DNA from: Nanobdellota archaeon | GTDB lineage: Archaea > Nanobdellota > Nanobdellia > SCGC-AAA011-G17 > GW2011-AR17 | Direction of reading: 5' to 3' | DNA: 11,334 nucleotides | Assembly: GCA_030018575.1 (NCBI GenBank) | Contig: JASEIA010000050.1 | Span: forward strand, 1-11,334 | In this document: positions 1 to 6,472 of the stretch, piece after piece | Position numbering within the stretch: position 1 is the stretch's first letter | Layout of the letters: each line of letters starts with the position of its first letter | Program-made: the position numbers and the translations under genes | The notes under the pieces: model-generated | What the model saw: only the letters and a program-made list of their open reading frames with translations | What the model was told of the DNA's origin: nothing | The model's database searches: none

Positions 1-63
1 AAATTGCTTGGTCTGATTGAATTAACTGCAAGATTTAAAAATTTTGGAGATGACGATAATTAA
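1..63 (+). CDS. C-terminal end of an unidentified protein (partial)
   Basis: Frame 1 is open from the first base of the window for 20 codons and ends at a TAA (61-63). The residues read KLLGLIELTARFKNFGDDDN, ending in an acidic tail. A small stem-loop followed by a T-run lies 15 bases downstream, which fits the end of a transcription unit. Twenty codons are too few to identify a family and an open frame this short could occur by chance, so I give no function. Confidence 0.35.
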   Translation, partial: KLLGLIELTARFKNFGDDDN

Positions 64-77
64 CCAATGTCTTCCTG

Positions 78-94
78 AAATGGTGTCCATTTTT
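78..94 (+). terminator. Possible stem-loop terminator after the partial gene
   Basis: AAATGG (78-83) can pair with CCATTT (87-92) around a TGT loop, and five T residues (90-94) overlap the 3' arm. It lies just after the stop codon at 63. Archaeal termination depends mainly on T-tracts and this tract is short, so the call is tentative. Confidence 0.35.
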
Positions 95-181
95 CCATAA
101 ATCATTGCATCTTTCCGGCTAAATAATCCCTTGTAATGCCGCGCATAAACGTGCTTAATTTTGTCGATTGCAAACGATAAC

Positions 182-191
182 TTTATATATA
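182..191 (+). promoter_or_regulatory. TATA box for the AAA ATPase gene
   Basis: TTTATATATA matches the archaeal TATA consensus. Its centre is about 29 bases upstream of the ATG at 215, so transcription should begin at or within a few bases of the start codon. No Shine-Dalgarno sequence is present before that ATG, which agrees with a leaderless message. Confidence 0.7.
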
Positions 192-214
192 AGTTGTAGA
201 TTATAATCTATACT

Positions 215-1489
215 ATGGATGAACAAACAAGGCAGGCGCTGGAAAAGCAGAACCCGTGGTGGTTTAACAAAGAGTTTGAAGCGGGGATAGACAGGCTGGG
301 GCATTATAATTCTCTGCTGAAATACCTTGCAGCCCCTGAGATATTGCTTCTTGTTGGCCCCAGAAGAACCGGAAAGTCCACTCTCCTTTACCAGCTCATA
401 AGGCATATTCTGCAAAAAGAGCCGGCAGACAGCATTTTATTTGTCAATCTTGACGAGCCGTTATTCGAAAGCCGGTCAAAAGACCCCGCTTTTTTGTCGG
501 GCATAATAGGCGAATATGCGGCGCAAAAAAAATTGAAATACCTATTCATAGATGAAGTGCAAAGCTATGAGCATTGGGCGCAGGCTATAAAAACGCTATA
601 CGACACTGAGAAAGGCATTAAGATAATATTAACAGGCTCTTCCTCCATACTGATAAACAGCGTTATTTCCTCCAGGCTTTCAGGGAGGTATTTCCACGTC
701 ATTGTTTATCCGCTTTCATTTCAGGAATGCCTTAAATTTAACGGCATAGCCCGCCCCTCAATTTTAGAAAAAAAGCGCCATTTTGAGCAGTATTTGAAAT
801 ATGGGGCATTTCCGAGGGTTGTCCTGGAAAAAGACAGCAGGCTCAAGCATGATTTGCTTAAAAGCTATTTCCAGACAATTTTGCTTAAGGATATTATATA
901 CCCTAACAAGCTAAGGAATAACAGGGATATTTTTGATTTGGTTTATTTTATTGTGTCAAATGTGGGGAAGCCTGTTTCGTTTAACAGCCTTGCCAGGCTT
1001 CTCAACATTTCAGTGGATACGGCAAAGGAGTATATGCATTTTGCAGAAGAAACTTATCTTCTTTTAAGCATTGCAAAATATGACTGCTCAGTGAAAAAGC
1101 AGATTATAAACCCCAGAAAGTCATACTGCATAGACACCGGGCTTGTTAATTCGCTTTCCTTCAGGTTTTCAGAGAACAGGGGCAGGCTGCTTGAGAACCT
1201 TGCTTTTGTTTCGCTTTCAAGAACAGGAGAAGAGATATATTATCATAAAGACAAGTTAGAATGCGACTTTTTGGTAAAAAAAGGGAATAAGATAAGCCAG
1301 GCTATACAGGTGTCTGTTTCACTCAAGGACAAGCAAGTTAAAACAAGAGAGCAAAAGGGGCTGCTTGAGGCAATGGAAGCGCATGGCTTGAAGAAAGGCC
1401 TGATTCTTACAGAAGAGGAGACAGGAGAATTAAAGGTTAAAGGCAAAACAATTATAATTAAGCCGTTGTACGAATGGCTTTTGGAGTAA
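215..1489 (+). CDS. AAA-family ATPase with DUF4143-like C-terminal domain
   Basis: A 424-residue protein of the widespread archaeal/bacterial AAA_14 plus DUF4143 type. The Walker A motif GPRRTGKST is at residues 48-56, Walker B YLFIDE at about 109-114 and a sensor-like LTGSSS at 139-144, followed by the family segment SRLSGRY (153-159). A helical, winged-helix-like region occupies about 235-290. The C-terminal part has the nuclease-like arrangement E327, D351 and IQVS (364-367), but the usual lysine of an E-x-K core is not evident there. Molecular function is unknown for most of the family; ATP binding is clear, and DNA- or defence-related roles are only speculation. The start is supported by the TATA box about 29 bases upstream. 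It stands alone, with no obvious operon partner in the window. Confidence 0.9.
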   Translation: MDEQTRQALEKQNPWWFNKEFEAGIDRLGHYNSLLKYLAAPEILLLVGPRRTGKSTLLYQLIRHILQKEPADSILFVNLDEPLFESRSKDPAFLSGIIGEYAAQKKLKYLFIDEVQSYEHWAQAIKTLYDTEKGIKIILTGSSSILINSVISSRLSGRYFHVIVYPLSFQECLKFNGIARPSILEKKRHFEQYLKYGAFPRVVLEKDSRLKHDLLKSYFQTILLKDIIYPNKLRNNRDIFDLVYFIVSNVGKPVSFNSLARLLNISVDTAKEYMHFAEETYLLLSIAKYDCSVKKQIINPRKSYCIDTGLVNSLSFRFSENRGRLLENLAFVSLSRTGEEIYYHKDKLECDFLVKKGNKISQAIQVSVSLKDKQVKTREQKGLLEAMEAHGLKKGLILTEEETGELKVKGKTIIIKPLYEWLLE

Positions 1490-1543
1490 AGCATCTTGCC
1501 AATAGCTTGAAATCCGCGTTACCATGTTGCGCAAACAAAAGCC

Positions 1544-1585
1544 TTATAGATAATTCTGATAATTATATGACATAAGTATCTATAA
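1544..1585. repeat. 9-bp inverted repeat of uncertain meaning
   Basis: TTATAGATA (1544-1552) is repeated in inverted orientation as TATCTATAA (1577-1585), separated by 24 bases and followed by a run of A. The location, just beyond the end of a transposase remnant, would suit a degraded terminal repeat, but an AT-rich 9-mer pair can arise by chance. Confidence 0.3.
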
Positions 1586-1592
1586 AAAAAGA

Positions 1593-1624
1593 ATAAATTA
1601 GCAGCCATCAGGCTGCTAATTTAT
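1593..1624. repeat. Perfect 14-bp palindrome with a 4-base loop
   Basis: ATAAATTAGCAGCC (1593-1606) and GGCTGCTAATTTAT (1611-1624) are exact reverse complements around the loop ATCA. The right arm, read on the minus strand, still encodes the last residues of the shifted transposase frame, and the stop codon of that frame falls in the loop. It may be a terminator for the minus-strand fragment or a fold-back made at a deletion breakpoint. On the plus strand it could also close the ATPase transcript. Confidence 0.8.
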
Positions 1625-1854
1625 CTTGCAATGTTAATTTAGGTTCTCTTCCTTTAGCTTTTTTTTTGTTTTAATCCCTTTTTTCCTTCTCTGCGGTAAG
1701 TTGTGAACCAATTAGAAACTGTACCTCGGTGTAATCCAAACGCTTCAGCAATTTTATTGACTTTCCAATTTTTGTCTTTTAATTCAAGTGCGCGGAATCT
1801 ATATTCTTCTAATACTTCACGAAAAATACTCCTGCCATCTTTAATGTCTTTCAT
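1608..1854 (-). pseudogene. Frameshifted, truncated IS630-like transposase N-terminus
   Basis: The intact part (1654-1854) is a 66-residue reading frame with a helix-turn-helix at about residues 35-55 (KIAEAFGLHRGTVSNWF) and a basic linker TYRREGKKGLKQKK, the usual N-terminal layout of IS630-type transposases. It stops right after a run of nine A residues (plus-strand T at 1659-1667). A +1 shift in that run restores the expected continuation AKGREPKLT, the family's GRxPKLT-type linker, for another ten or so codons before a TGA at 1608-1610 inside a palindrome. The DDE catalytic domain is absent. I read it as a dead fragment; slippage on the A-run could alternatively make a slightly longer DNA-binding peptide. 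Family naming rests on motif recognition only. Confidence 0.65.
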
Positions 1855-2000
1855 ACATAAATATATAGATGTTTAAGCATTTAAGCTTTATTGTGATGTA
1901 GTATAATCATCAGAAAGCTCTATATATCCGCAAATAGCTTCATAAAAGCGTATCCGGCAAGGATAAAATGGGAAAAAAGAAGAGATAGGTTCCAGAATAC
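1855..2000. other. Non-coding stretch upstream of the DUF1858 gene
   Basis: No convincing gene. It holds an AT-rich TATA-like string at 1860-1868 upstream of the transposase fragment, two direct copies of TTTAAGC (1872-1878 and 1880-1886), another TATA-like string (1919-1927), and a weak hairpin TATCC/GGATA near 1944-1965. None of these can be assigned a role. Confidence 0.4.
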
Positions 2001-2014
2001 CATAAATTATAAAA
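2001..2014 (+). promoter_or_regulatory. TATA box for the DUF1858-ferredoxin pair
   Basis: The string ATAAATTATAAAAA resembles an archaeal TATA element. Transcription would start near 2030-2035, leaving a short leader that contains the ribosome site at 2037-2042 before the ATG at 2049. Confidence 0.5.
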
Positions 2015-2036
2015 ACCCCTAAATAAGCCCCTCTGT

Positions 2037-2042
2037 GGGTGA
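2037..2042 (+). promoter_or_regulatory. Ribosome binding site of the DUF1858 gene
   Basis: GGGTGA, complementary to the pyrimidine-rich 3' end of archaeal 16S rRNA, ends six bases before the ATG at 2049 and supports that start. Confidence 0.5.
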
Positions 2043-2048
2043 AAACAA

Positions 2049-2330
2049 ATGACTGCAAAAGCAAAGAAAAAAACAATAAAAAAAGCTCCTGCAAAAGGGC
2101 TTATAACAAAGGATATGGCAATAGGGGATGTTGTGCAAAAATACCCTAATACCGTCGAAGTTTTCGGAAAGCACGGCCTGCACTGCATCGGCTGCGCAAT
2201 AGCCTCATTTGAAAGCGTTGAGCAGGGCGCGAGAAGCCACGGCGTTGATGTTGGCGCGCTGCTTAAAGACCTGAATGCGGCTGCAAGGAAAAAGAAAACA
2301 GCAGGGCGCGAAGGATGCTGCGGACATTAA
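2049..2330 (+). CDS. DUF1858 redox-disulfide domain protein
   Basis: A 93-residue soluble protein. A lysine-rich N-terminal tail (residues 1-17) precedes a DUF1858 domain (about 18-78) that begins ITKDMAIGDVVQKYP and carries the diagnostic CxxC in GLHCIGCAIA (C46 and C49). This family is described as a hybrid-cluster-protein-associated redox disulfide domain and is thought to take part in thiol or metal redox chemistry, with no defined reaction. The C-terminus ends GCCGH, adding vicinal cysteines C90 and C91 and a histidine that could bind a metal. A GGGTGA ribosome site precedes the ATG. The ferredoxin gene follows after 63 bases on the same strand, so the two are probably co-transcribed and may exchange electrons; that coupling is inferred. 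Confidence 0.85.
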   Translation: MTAKAKKKTIKKAPAKGLITKDMAIGDVVQKYPNTVEVFGKHGLHCIGCAIASFESVEQGARSHGVDVGALLKDLNAAARKKKTAGREGCCGH

Positions 2331-2379
2331 ACGAGGAAGAAAACCTTACGGAACAAAGTGATGTGAGGTTTCGAACAAC

Positions 2380-2384
2380 GGAGG
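2380..2384 (+). promoter_or_regulatory. Strong Shine-Dalgarno site of the ferredoxin gene
   Basis: GGAGG is centred about twelve bases before the ATG at 2394 and is followed by GTGAG. It fixes the ferredoxin start and shows that this internal gene uses SD-guided initiation, unlike the leaderless genes nearby. Confidence 0.75.
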
Positions 2385-2393
2385 AGTGAGAAA

Positions 2394-2612
2394 ATGGCAA
2401 AGTACAAGATAACAGTGGACAACAACGCGTGCATCGGCTGCGGCGCCTGCGCTTCAGAATGCCCGGACAACTGGGAGCTGAAGGAAACAGACGAGGGCTT
2501 CAAGGGGCGCCCGAAAGTTGCCGTGCTTGGCAATGAAGAGGATTACGAAAAGAACAAGGCTGCAATGGACATCTGCCCTGTCCAGGCAATAAAGATAGCA
2601 AAGGCAAAGTGA
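2394..2612 (+). CDS. Single-cluster [4Fe-4S] ferredoxin
   Basis: A 72-residue electron carrier resembling the monocluster ferredoxins of Pyrococcus and Thermotoga. Cluster ligands are C13, C16 and C19 in CIGCGACASECP, with the remote ligand C61 in DICPVQAIKI. All four are cysteines, whereas Pyrococcus furiosus has an aspartate at the second position. C23 corresponds to one half of the disulfide in the Pyrococcus protein, but the matching second cysteine is replaced (around K53), so C23 should be free. It lies about 0.95 kb upstream of the oxidoreductase operon and could accept its electrons, a role inferred from location and family. A strong GGAGG precedes the start. Confidence 0.93.
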   Translation: MAKYKITVDNNACIGCGACASECPDNWELKETDEGFKGRPKVAVLGNEEDYEKNKAAMDICPVQAIKIAKAK

Positions 2613-2613
2613 G

Positions 2614-2633
2614 TTTTTTATTGTCTTTTATTA
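2614..2633 (+). terminator. T-rich terminator after the ferredoxin gene
   Basis: Immediately after the TGA, the sequence runs TTTTTT, then ATTG, then CTTTTATT. Oligo-T tracts of this type are the common archaeal termination signal. No stem is needed or seen. Confidence 0.55.
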
Positions 2634-2679
2634 TATAATTCCTTGCAGTTTTATATTGCTCGGGCTATTTTCAAAAAGG

Positions 2680-2690
2680 TTTATATATTA
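2680..2690 (+). promoter_or_regulatory. TATA box for the metzincin-like gene
   Basis: TTTATATATTA lies with its centre about 24 bases before the GTG at 2709. This spacing implies a leaderless transcript starting at or very near the GTG and is the main support for that non-ATG start; the ATG at 2705 is out of frame. Confidence 0.65.
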
Positions 2691-2708
2691 AGGAAAGATT
2701 AGGTATGC

Positions 2709-3521
2709 GTGGCGAACGGTTTAAGGCGGAAGATTGCAAAATGGGCTGGTTATGGCATTCTTGGCGCATTATGCTATGTAGTCAGCGGCAACTGCTATAA
2801 TGCAATAAGGCAGACTGTAGTTATTGCAGGCATAACAGGGAAAAATAACAGGGAACTTAACAAGGAATTTTATTCTGAATTTGAAAATGAAAGGCAGGCT
2901 CTCGAATCAAGGCTTAAGCAAAATGACAGAGATAAGGCCGGCGTTGAAATATCTCTTAATTTGTATGTTAATCCAATGCTTAAATATTTCTATGATGATG
3001 CAAACGACCCGGAAGATAACAGCGGATGGGCAAAAGAAGTCGAAAGCGCAATAAGCGGGCTTGAGGTTTTTGAAGATTTGGGCTATGATTTCAGGATAGA
3101 AAATGTCTATGCAGTACCCTCTGAATTAGACCCTTTAAGCATATATGATGTTGCTTATTTTATAGAAGAAAATTACAATACAGCCGAGTTTAACATCTCA
3201 TTTGCCACAAACCCCGCACAGAGATTGGGGGTATATGAGCGGCTGAAAAGCGAGATAGTACTCGGCAAGGGATTTTTACGCGGAAGCCATAGCTTAATAT
3301 ACCTGACAAATGACACAGCTACAAACAGGCGTATCCTTGCGCACGAGGCAGGGCACATGTTCGGGCTTGATGATGAAGAGATTGAAGAATGGAAGCATAT
3401 GCTTGACCCTAATTGCTTTTTTTTCATAAGGCTTATGACGCAAAACGCCGCCTGCGAAAGCTATTCATTAAATGAAGAAGAGATTGCAATAATAAAGAAA
3501 GCCAAAGAGCGGTTCGATTAG
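2709..3521 (+). CDS. Membrane-anchored metzincin-like zinc metalloprotease
   Basis: A 270-residue protein with a basic N-terminus (RRK) and one hydrophobic segment at about residues 11-40, which should anchor it with the rest outside the membrane; a signal peptide is the alternative. Residues 45-75 are charged and may form a coiled coil. The zinc site is HEAGHMFGLDD: H212, E213 and H216, then G219 and D222, matching HExxHxxGxxD. A methionine at 243 (RLMTQNA) would be the Met-turn, giving a metzincin-type fold in which aspartate replaces the third histidine, as in snapalysin. Substrate and physiological role are not visible. The GTG start is chosen from the TATA spacing. It has its own promoter, and porG follows after 43 bases from another promoter. 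Confidence 0.75.
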   Translation: MANGLRRKIAKWAGYGILGALCYVVSGNCYNAIRQTVVIAGITGKNNRELNKEFYSEFENERQALESRLKQNDRDKAGVEISLNLYVNPMLKYFYDDANDPEDNSGWAKEVESAISGLEVFEDLGYDFRIENVYAVPSELDPLSIYDVAYFIEENYNTAEFNISFATNPAQRLGVYERLKSEIVLGKGFLRGSHSLIYLTNDTATNRRILAHEAGHMFGLDDEEIEEWKHMLDPNCFFFIRLMTQNAACESYSLNEEEIAIIKKAKERFD

Positions 3522-3531
3522 ATTCGCTAGG

Positions 3532-3540
3532 TTTAAATAT
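3532..3540 (+). promoter_or_regulatory. TATA-like promoter of the por operon
   Basis: TTTAAATAT lies about 29 bases upstream of the ATG at 3565, just after the stop of the protease gene. The spacing would give a leaderless or very short-leader transcript; no Shine-Dalgarno sequence precedes porG. Confidence 0.6.
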
Positions 3541-3564
3541 GCCTTATTCTTAAGCTAATTAACA

Positions 3565-4128
3565 ATGGCTGGTGAAATATACGAAATAATAGTGCACGGA
3601 AGGGCGGGGCAGGGCGCAAAAAGCATGGCGCAGATAATCGCGGAAGCAGCCATGCTCAGGGGAAACTACATACAGACTTTTCCAAGCTACGGGGCTGAAA
3701 AAACAGGCGCGCCTGTGCAGGCTTATGTCAGGATTTCAAAAAATCCCATAAAAGTGCATACTCCTGTAAGGAAAGCGGATGCAGTGATTGTTCTTGATCC
3801 CACGCTGCTTGAGTCAATTAATATAAACAACAATATTACTGATAAAAGTGTTTTAATTATCAACACAACAAAGCCGCTTGAAAAAGTAAAGCAGGGGCTT
3901 AAATGCAATTGCAGGATTGTTGCTTTTGATGCAGGAATCGTCTCAAGAAAGCACCTTGGAAACAATTTCCCGAACATGCCCTTGCTTGGAGCCTTTGTCA
4001 AAGCAACAAATGTATTGGACTTAAAGGGAGTTACAGAGCATGTTGGATGCGTATTCCTTCACAAGGTTGGAAAGGAAATGACATTCAAGAACATAGAAGC
4101 AGTCAAGGAAGGGTACGAGCTGGCATGA
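3565..4128 (+). CDS. porG: 2-oxoacid:ferredoxin oxidoreductase, gamma subunit
   Basis: A 187-residue subunit of a four-subunit pyruvate (or related 2-oxoacid) ferredoxin oxidoreductase. The N-terminal motif GRAGQGAKS is at residues 12-20 and SYGAEKTGAPV at 41-51, both hallmarks of the gamma domain (POR domain III-like), which is thought to contribute to CoA binding and subunit contacts. The length is normal for archaeal PorG/VorG. It is the first gene of the operon; its TGA overlaps the ATG of porD (ATGA at 4125-4128), indicating coupled translation. Pyruvate is the likeliest substrate, but a branched-chain 2-oxoacid enzyme cannot be excluded from this subunit alone. Confidence 0.93.
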   Translation: MAGEIYEIIVHGRAGQGAKSMAQIIAEAAMLRGNYIQTFPSYGAEKTGAPVQAYVRISKNPIKVHTPVRKADAVIVLDPTLLESININNNITDKSVLIINTTKPLEKVKQGLKCNCRIVAFDAGIVSRKHLGNNFPNMPLLGAFVKATNVLDLKGVTEHVGCVFLHKVGKEMTFKNIEAVKEGYELA

Positions 4129-4394
4129 AAAAAGAGCTTGAAGGCGCAAAAGTGAAAGCAGGGACAACTGCCGATGTTAAAACAGGCAGCTGGAAAACAC
4201 AAAGGCCATTGTGGGACAAGAAGCGCTGCATAAACTGCATGTTCTGCGTAATTTACTGCCCTGAAGCGTGCATTCCTGCAAAAAAAGGGATAAGGGAAGA
4301 AACCAATTTGTTTCACTGCAAGGGCTGCGGCATTTGCGCAAATGTCTGCCCTGTGAAATGCATAAAAATGGATGAGGAGTACAAGTACATATGA
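4125..4394 (+). CDS. porD: 2-oxoacid:ferredoxin oxidoreductase, delta (ferredoxin-like) subunit
   Basis: An 89-residue iron-sulfur subunit that carries electrons from the catalytic cluster to external ferredoxin. After the family signature GSWKTQRPLWD (21-31) come two [4Fe-4S] motifs: C35, C38, C41 and C45 with CP, then C65, C68, C71 and C75 with CP. Extra cysteines C49 and C79 follow each CP. I chose the ATG at 4125 instead of the in-frame ATG at 4047 because it overlaps the porG stop as ATGA and gives the standard delta length; the extra 26 residues would lie inside porG. The gene ends with a second ATGA overlap into porA. Confidence 0.93.
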   Translation: MKKELEGAKVKAGTTADVKTGSWKTQRPLWDKKRCINCMFCVIYCPEACIPAKKGIREETNLFHCKGCGICANVCPVKCIKMDEEYKYI

Positions 4395-5539
4395 GCAAGA
4401 AAGTGGCGTTAACAGGCGCGCATGCATCAGCAGAGGCAATGAGGCAGATTAATCCTGATGTTGTTCCTGTGTATCCAATCACTCCACAAACGCCAATAAT
4501 CGAAAAGTTCTGCTACTTCAAGTCAGAGGGGCAGGTTGATGCAGAGGTTGTTTTGACAGAGTCAGAGCATTCTGTGATGAGCGTTTCAGTAGGCGCTTCA
4601 GCAGCAGGCGCAAGGGTGATGACTGCAAGCGCCTCACAGGGAATTTCGCTCATGAACGAGGTTTTGTCAGTCGCGTCAGGAAAGCGGCTTCCCATTATCA
4701 TGAATGTCGTGAACAGGTCAATATCATCTCCATTAAACATCCACTGCGATCAGTGCAGCACAATGAATGTAAGGGGCCTTGGCTGGGTTCAGCTTTTTGC
4801 AGAAAACCCGCAGGAAGCGTATGATTTCACAATAATCGCCACAAGGCTTGCTGAATCAATAAGGGTGCCTGTAATGGTCTGCCAGGACGGTTTCATAACA
4901 TCGCATTGCGTTGAGATGCTTGAAATACTCGATGAAAAGAAAGTGAAGGGTTTTGTAGGCGCATATAAGCCAAAGGAATATTTGCTTGACACTAACAAGC
5001 CTCTTACATTCGGCGCATGGCAGCTCCCTAATGCCTACATGGAAACAAAGATTGAGCAGCAGGAGGCAATAAGCGAGGCGTTAAAGGAATATCCGAAAAT
5101 TGCAAAAGAATTTGCAAAAATTTCAGGCAGGAGCTATGGGCTTATTGAGGAATACAATACAAGGGATGCGGACGCAATAATCGTGGCAAACTGCTCAACA
5201 GCAGGCACTGCAAAGGAAGTCATAGACAGGATGAGAAAGCGGAAAAAGAAAGTTGGGCTTTTGAAAATATATCTTCTAAGACCGTTTCCAAAAAGTGAAA
5301 TAGCAAAAGCGCTTGAAAAGGCAAAGGCGGTATGTGTGCTTGACAGGGCAATAAATTTCGGCGCAGAAGCTCCGCTTTACACAGAAATAAAGAATGCATT
5401 ATTTGAATCAAAGAAAAAGCCGAGGATTGAAAGCAGAATATTCGGGCTTGGGGGAAGGGATATATTTGAGGAGCAGATAGAGGAAGTTTTCAATACATTG
5501 CTCGCAGGAAAAAGAGGAGGAAACGTTTATATTCAATAA
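4391..5539 (+). CDS. porA: 2-oxoacid:ferredoxin oxidoreductase, alpha subunit
   Basis: A 382-residue subunit that, with PorB, forms the thiamine-diphosphate active site and converts 2-oxoacid, CoA and oxidised ferredoxin to acyl-CoA, CO2 and reduced ferredoxin in the cytoplasm. YPITPQTP (28-35) carries T31, and ESEHSVMSVSVGASAAGAR (57-75) is the conserved cofactor segment. R109 (NRSISSP) aligns with the substrate-binding arginine known as R114 in Desulfovibrio PFOR. Domain II shows YLLRPFP (274-280) and GLGGRD near the end. Odd point: the loop usually reading NDHQDS in pyruvate enzymes, as I recall it, is CDQCST here (119-124). The start overlaps porD. Best call is pyruvate oxidoreductase, with moderate certainty on substrate. 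Confidence 0.93.
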   Translation: MSKKVALTGAHASAEAMRQINPDVVPVYPITPQTPIIEKFCYFKSEGQVDAEVVLTESEHSVMSVSVGASAAGARVMTASASQGISLMNEVLSVASGKRLPIIMNVVNRSISSPLNIHCDQCSTMNVRGLGWVQLFAENPQEAYDFTIIATRLAESIRVPVMVCQDGFITSHCVEMLEILDEKKVKGFVGAYKPKEYLLDTNKPLTFGAWQLPNAYMETKIEQQEAISEALKEYPKIAKEFAKISGRSYGLIEEYNTRDADAIIVANCSTAGTAKEVIDRMRKRKKKVGLLKIYLLRPFPKSEIAKALEKAKAVCVLDRAINFGAEAPLYTEIKNALFESKKKPRIESRIFGLGGRDIFEEQIEEVFNTLLAGKRGGNVYIQ

Positions 5540-5541
5540 AA

Positions 5542-6471
5542 ATGGCAGTCAATATTAAAGAGTTTGCGGAAATGGAAAATTACTTTGCGCCGGGGCACGG
5601 AAGCTGCTCAGGCTGCGGATTTCCGATGATAGTCAGGACAGTGCTGAAAGCAGCAGGAAAAAACACAGTGGCAAGCCTTGCGACAGGCTGCCTTGAGGTA
5701 ACTTCAACACAATGGCCCAGAAGCTCGTGGAAAATACCCTGCATACATTCATTGTTTGAAAACGCAGGCGCGACAATATCAGGCGTGGAATCAGCGTACA
5801 AGGCATTGAAGAAACAGGGAAAAATAAAGAACAACATTAATTTTGTCGCATTTGCAGGCGATGGTGGAACATATGACATCGGATTGCAAAGCCTTTCTGG
5901 AATGCTTGAAAGGGGGCACAAGGCAGTGTTTGTGTGCTATGACAATGGGGCATATCAAAATACAGGAAACCAGAGAAGCAGCGGCACGCCATATGGGGCA
6001 AACACTTCAACAACCCCTGTCGGCTCAGTGCTAAAAGGCAACATGCTCTTCAGGAAAGACATTGTGAAAGTCGCCGCTGCCCATAATATCCCCTATATTG
6101 CGCAGGCAGCCGTGCACAACTGGCAGGACTTGTTTGAAAAGGCGAAAAAAGCATTTGCAGCAAACGGCCCTGCTTTCCTTAATGTTTTATCCCCGTGCCA
6201 GCTCAACTGGGGAACAAAAACAGACATGGCAATTGAAATTTCAAAATTAGCAGTGAACACGAAGTTCTGGCCACTGTATGAGATAGAAAATGGCGTGTGG
6301 AAGCTGAATTACAAGCCGCAGAATCCCCTTCCTTTGTCAGAATTCCTAAAGCACCAGAAGAGGTTCAGGCATTTGCTTGAGCCTGAAAACAAGATTCATC
6401 TTGAAAAGCTGCAGGCATATATTGACAGGGAATGGGAATGGCTGCAAAAGCAGTGCATAACAGCGGAATAA
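5542..6471 (+). CDS. porB: 2-oxoacid:ferredoxin oxidoreductase, beta (TPP-binding) subunit
   Basis: A 309-residue subunit that binds thiamine diphosphate and the catalytic-site [4Fe-4S] cluster. Cluster ligands are C22 and C25 in CSGCG, C50 in ATGC and C219 in SPCQ, the standard PorB set. The TPP motif runs from GDGGTYD (106-112) to DNGAYQNTGNQ (134-144); N140 aligns with the substrate-contacting asparagine (N996) of Desulfovibrio PFOR. It starts two bases after porA. A GAGGAGG lies about 20 bases upstream inside porA, too far for normal SD use, so initiation probably depends on coupling to porA translation. The next gene begins one base past the stop. Confidence 0.94.
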   Translation: MAVNIKEFAEMENYFAPGHGSCSGCGFPMIVRTVLKAAGKNTVASLATGCLEVTSTQWPRSSWKIPCIHSLFENAGATISGVESAYKALKKQGKIKNNINFVAFAGDGGTYDIGLQSLSGMLERGHKAVFVCYDNGAYQNTGNQRSSGTPYGANTSTTPVGSVLKGNMLFRKDIVKVAAAHNIPYIAQAAVHNWQDLFEKAKKAFAANGPAFLNVLSPCQLNWGTKTDMAIEISKLAVNTKFWPLYEIENGVWKLNYKPQNPLPLSEFLKHQKRFRHLLEPENKIHLEKLQAYIDREWEWLQKQCITAE

Positions 6472-6472
6472 A

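Noticed and set aside
1575..1875. Terminal inverted repeats of the transposase remnant
   Set aside because: The best pair near 1575-1586 and 1863-1875 matches at about 9 of 12 AT-rich positions, not distinguishable from chance.
2341..2370. AAACCT/AGGTTT hairpin between the DUF1858 and ferredoxin genes
   Set aside because: Only six pairs with an 18-base loop and no T-tract; too weak to call a regulatory structure.
3508..3535. tRNA-like GGTTCGATT string
   Set aside because: No cloverleaf can be built around it; it is the end of the metalloprotease coding sequence.
4047..4124. Longer in-frame start for porD
   Set aside because: It would place 26 extra residues inside porG; the ATG at 4125 forms a classic ATGA overlap and gives the usual delta-subunit length.
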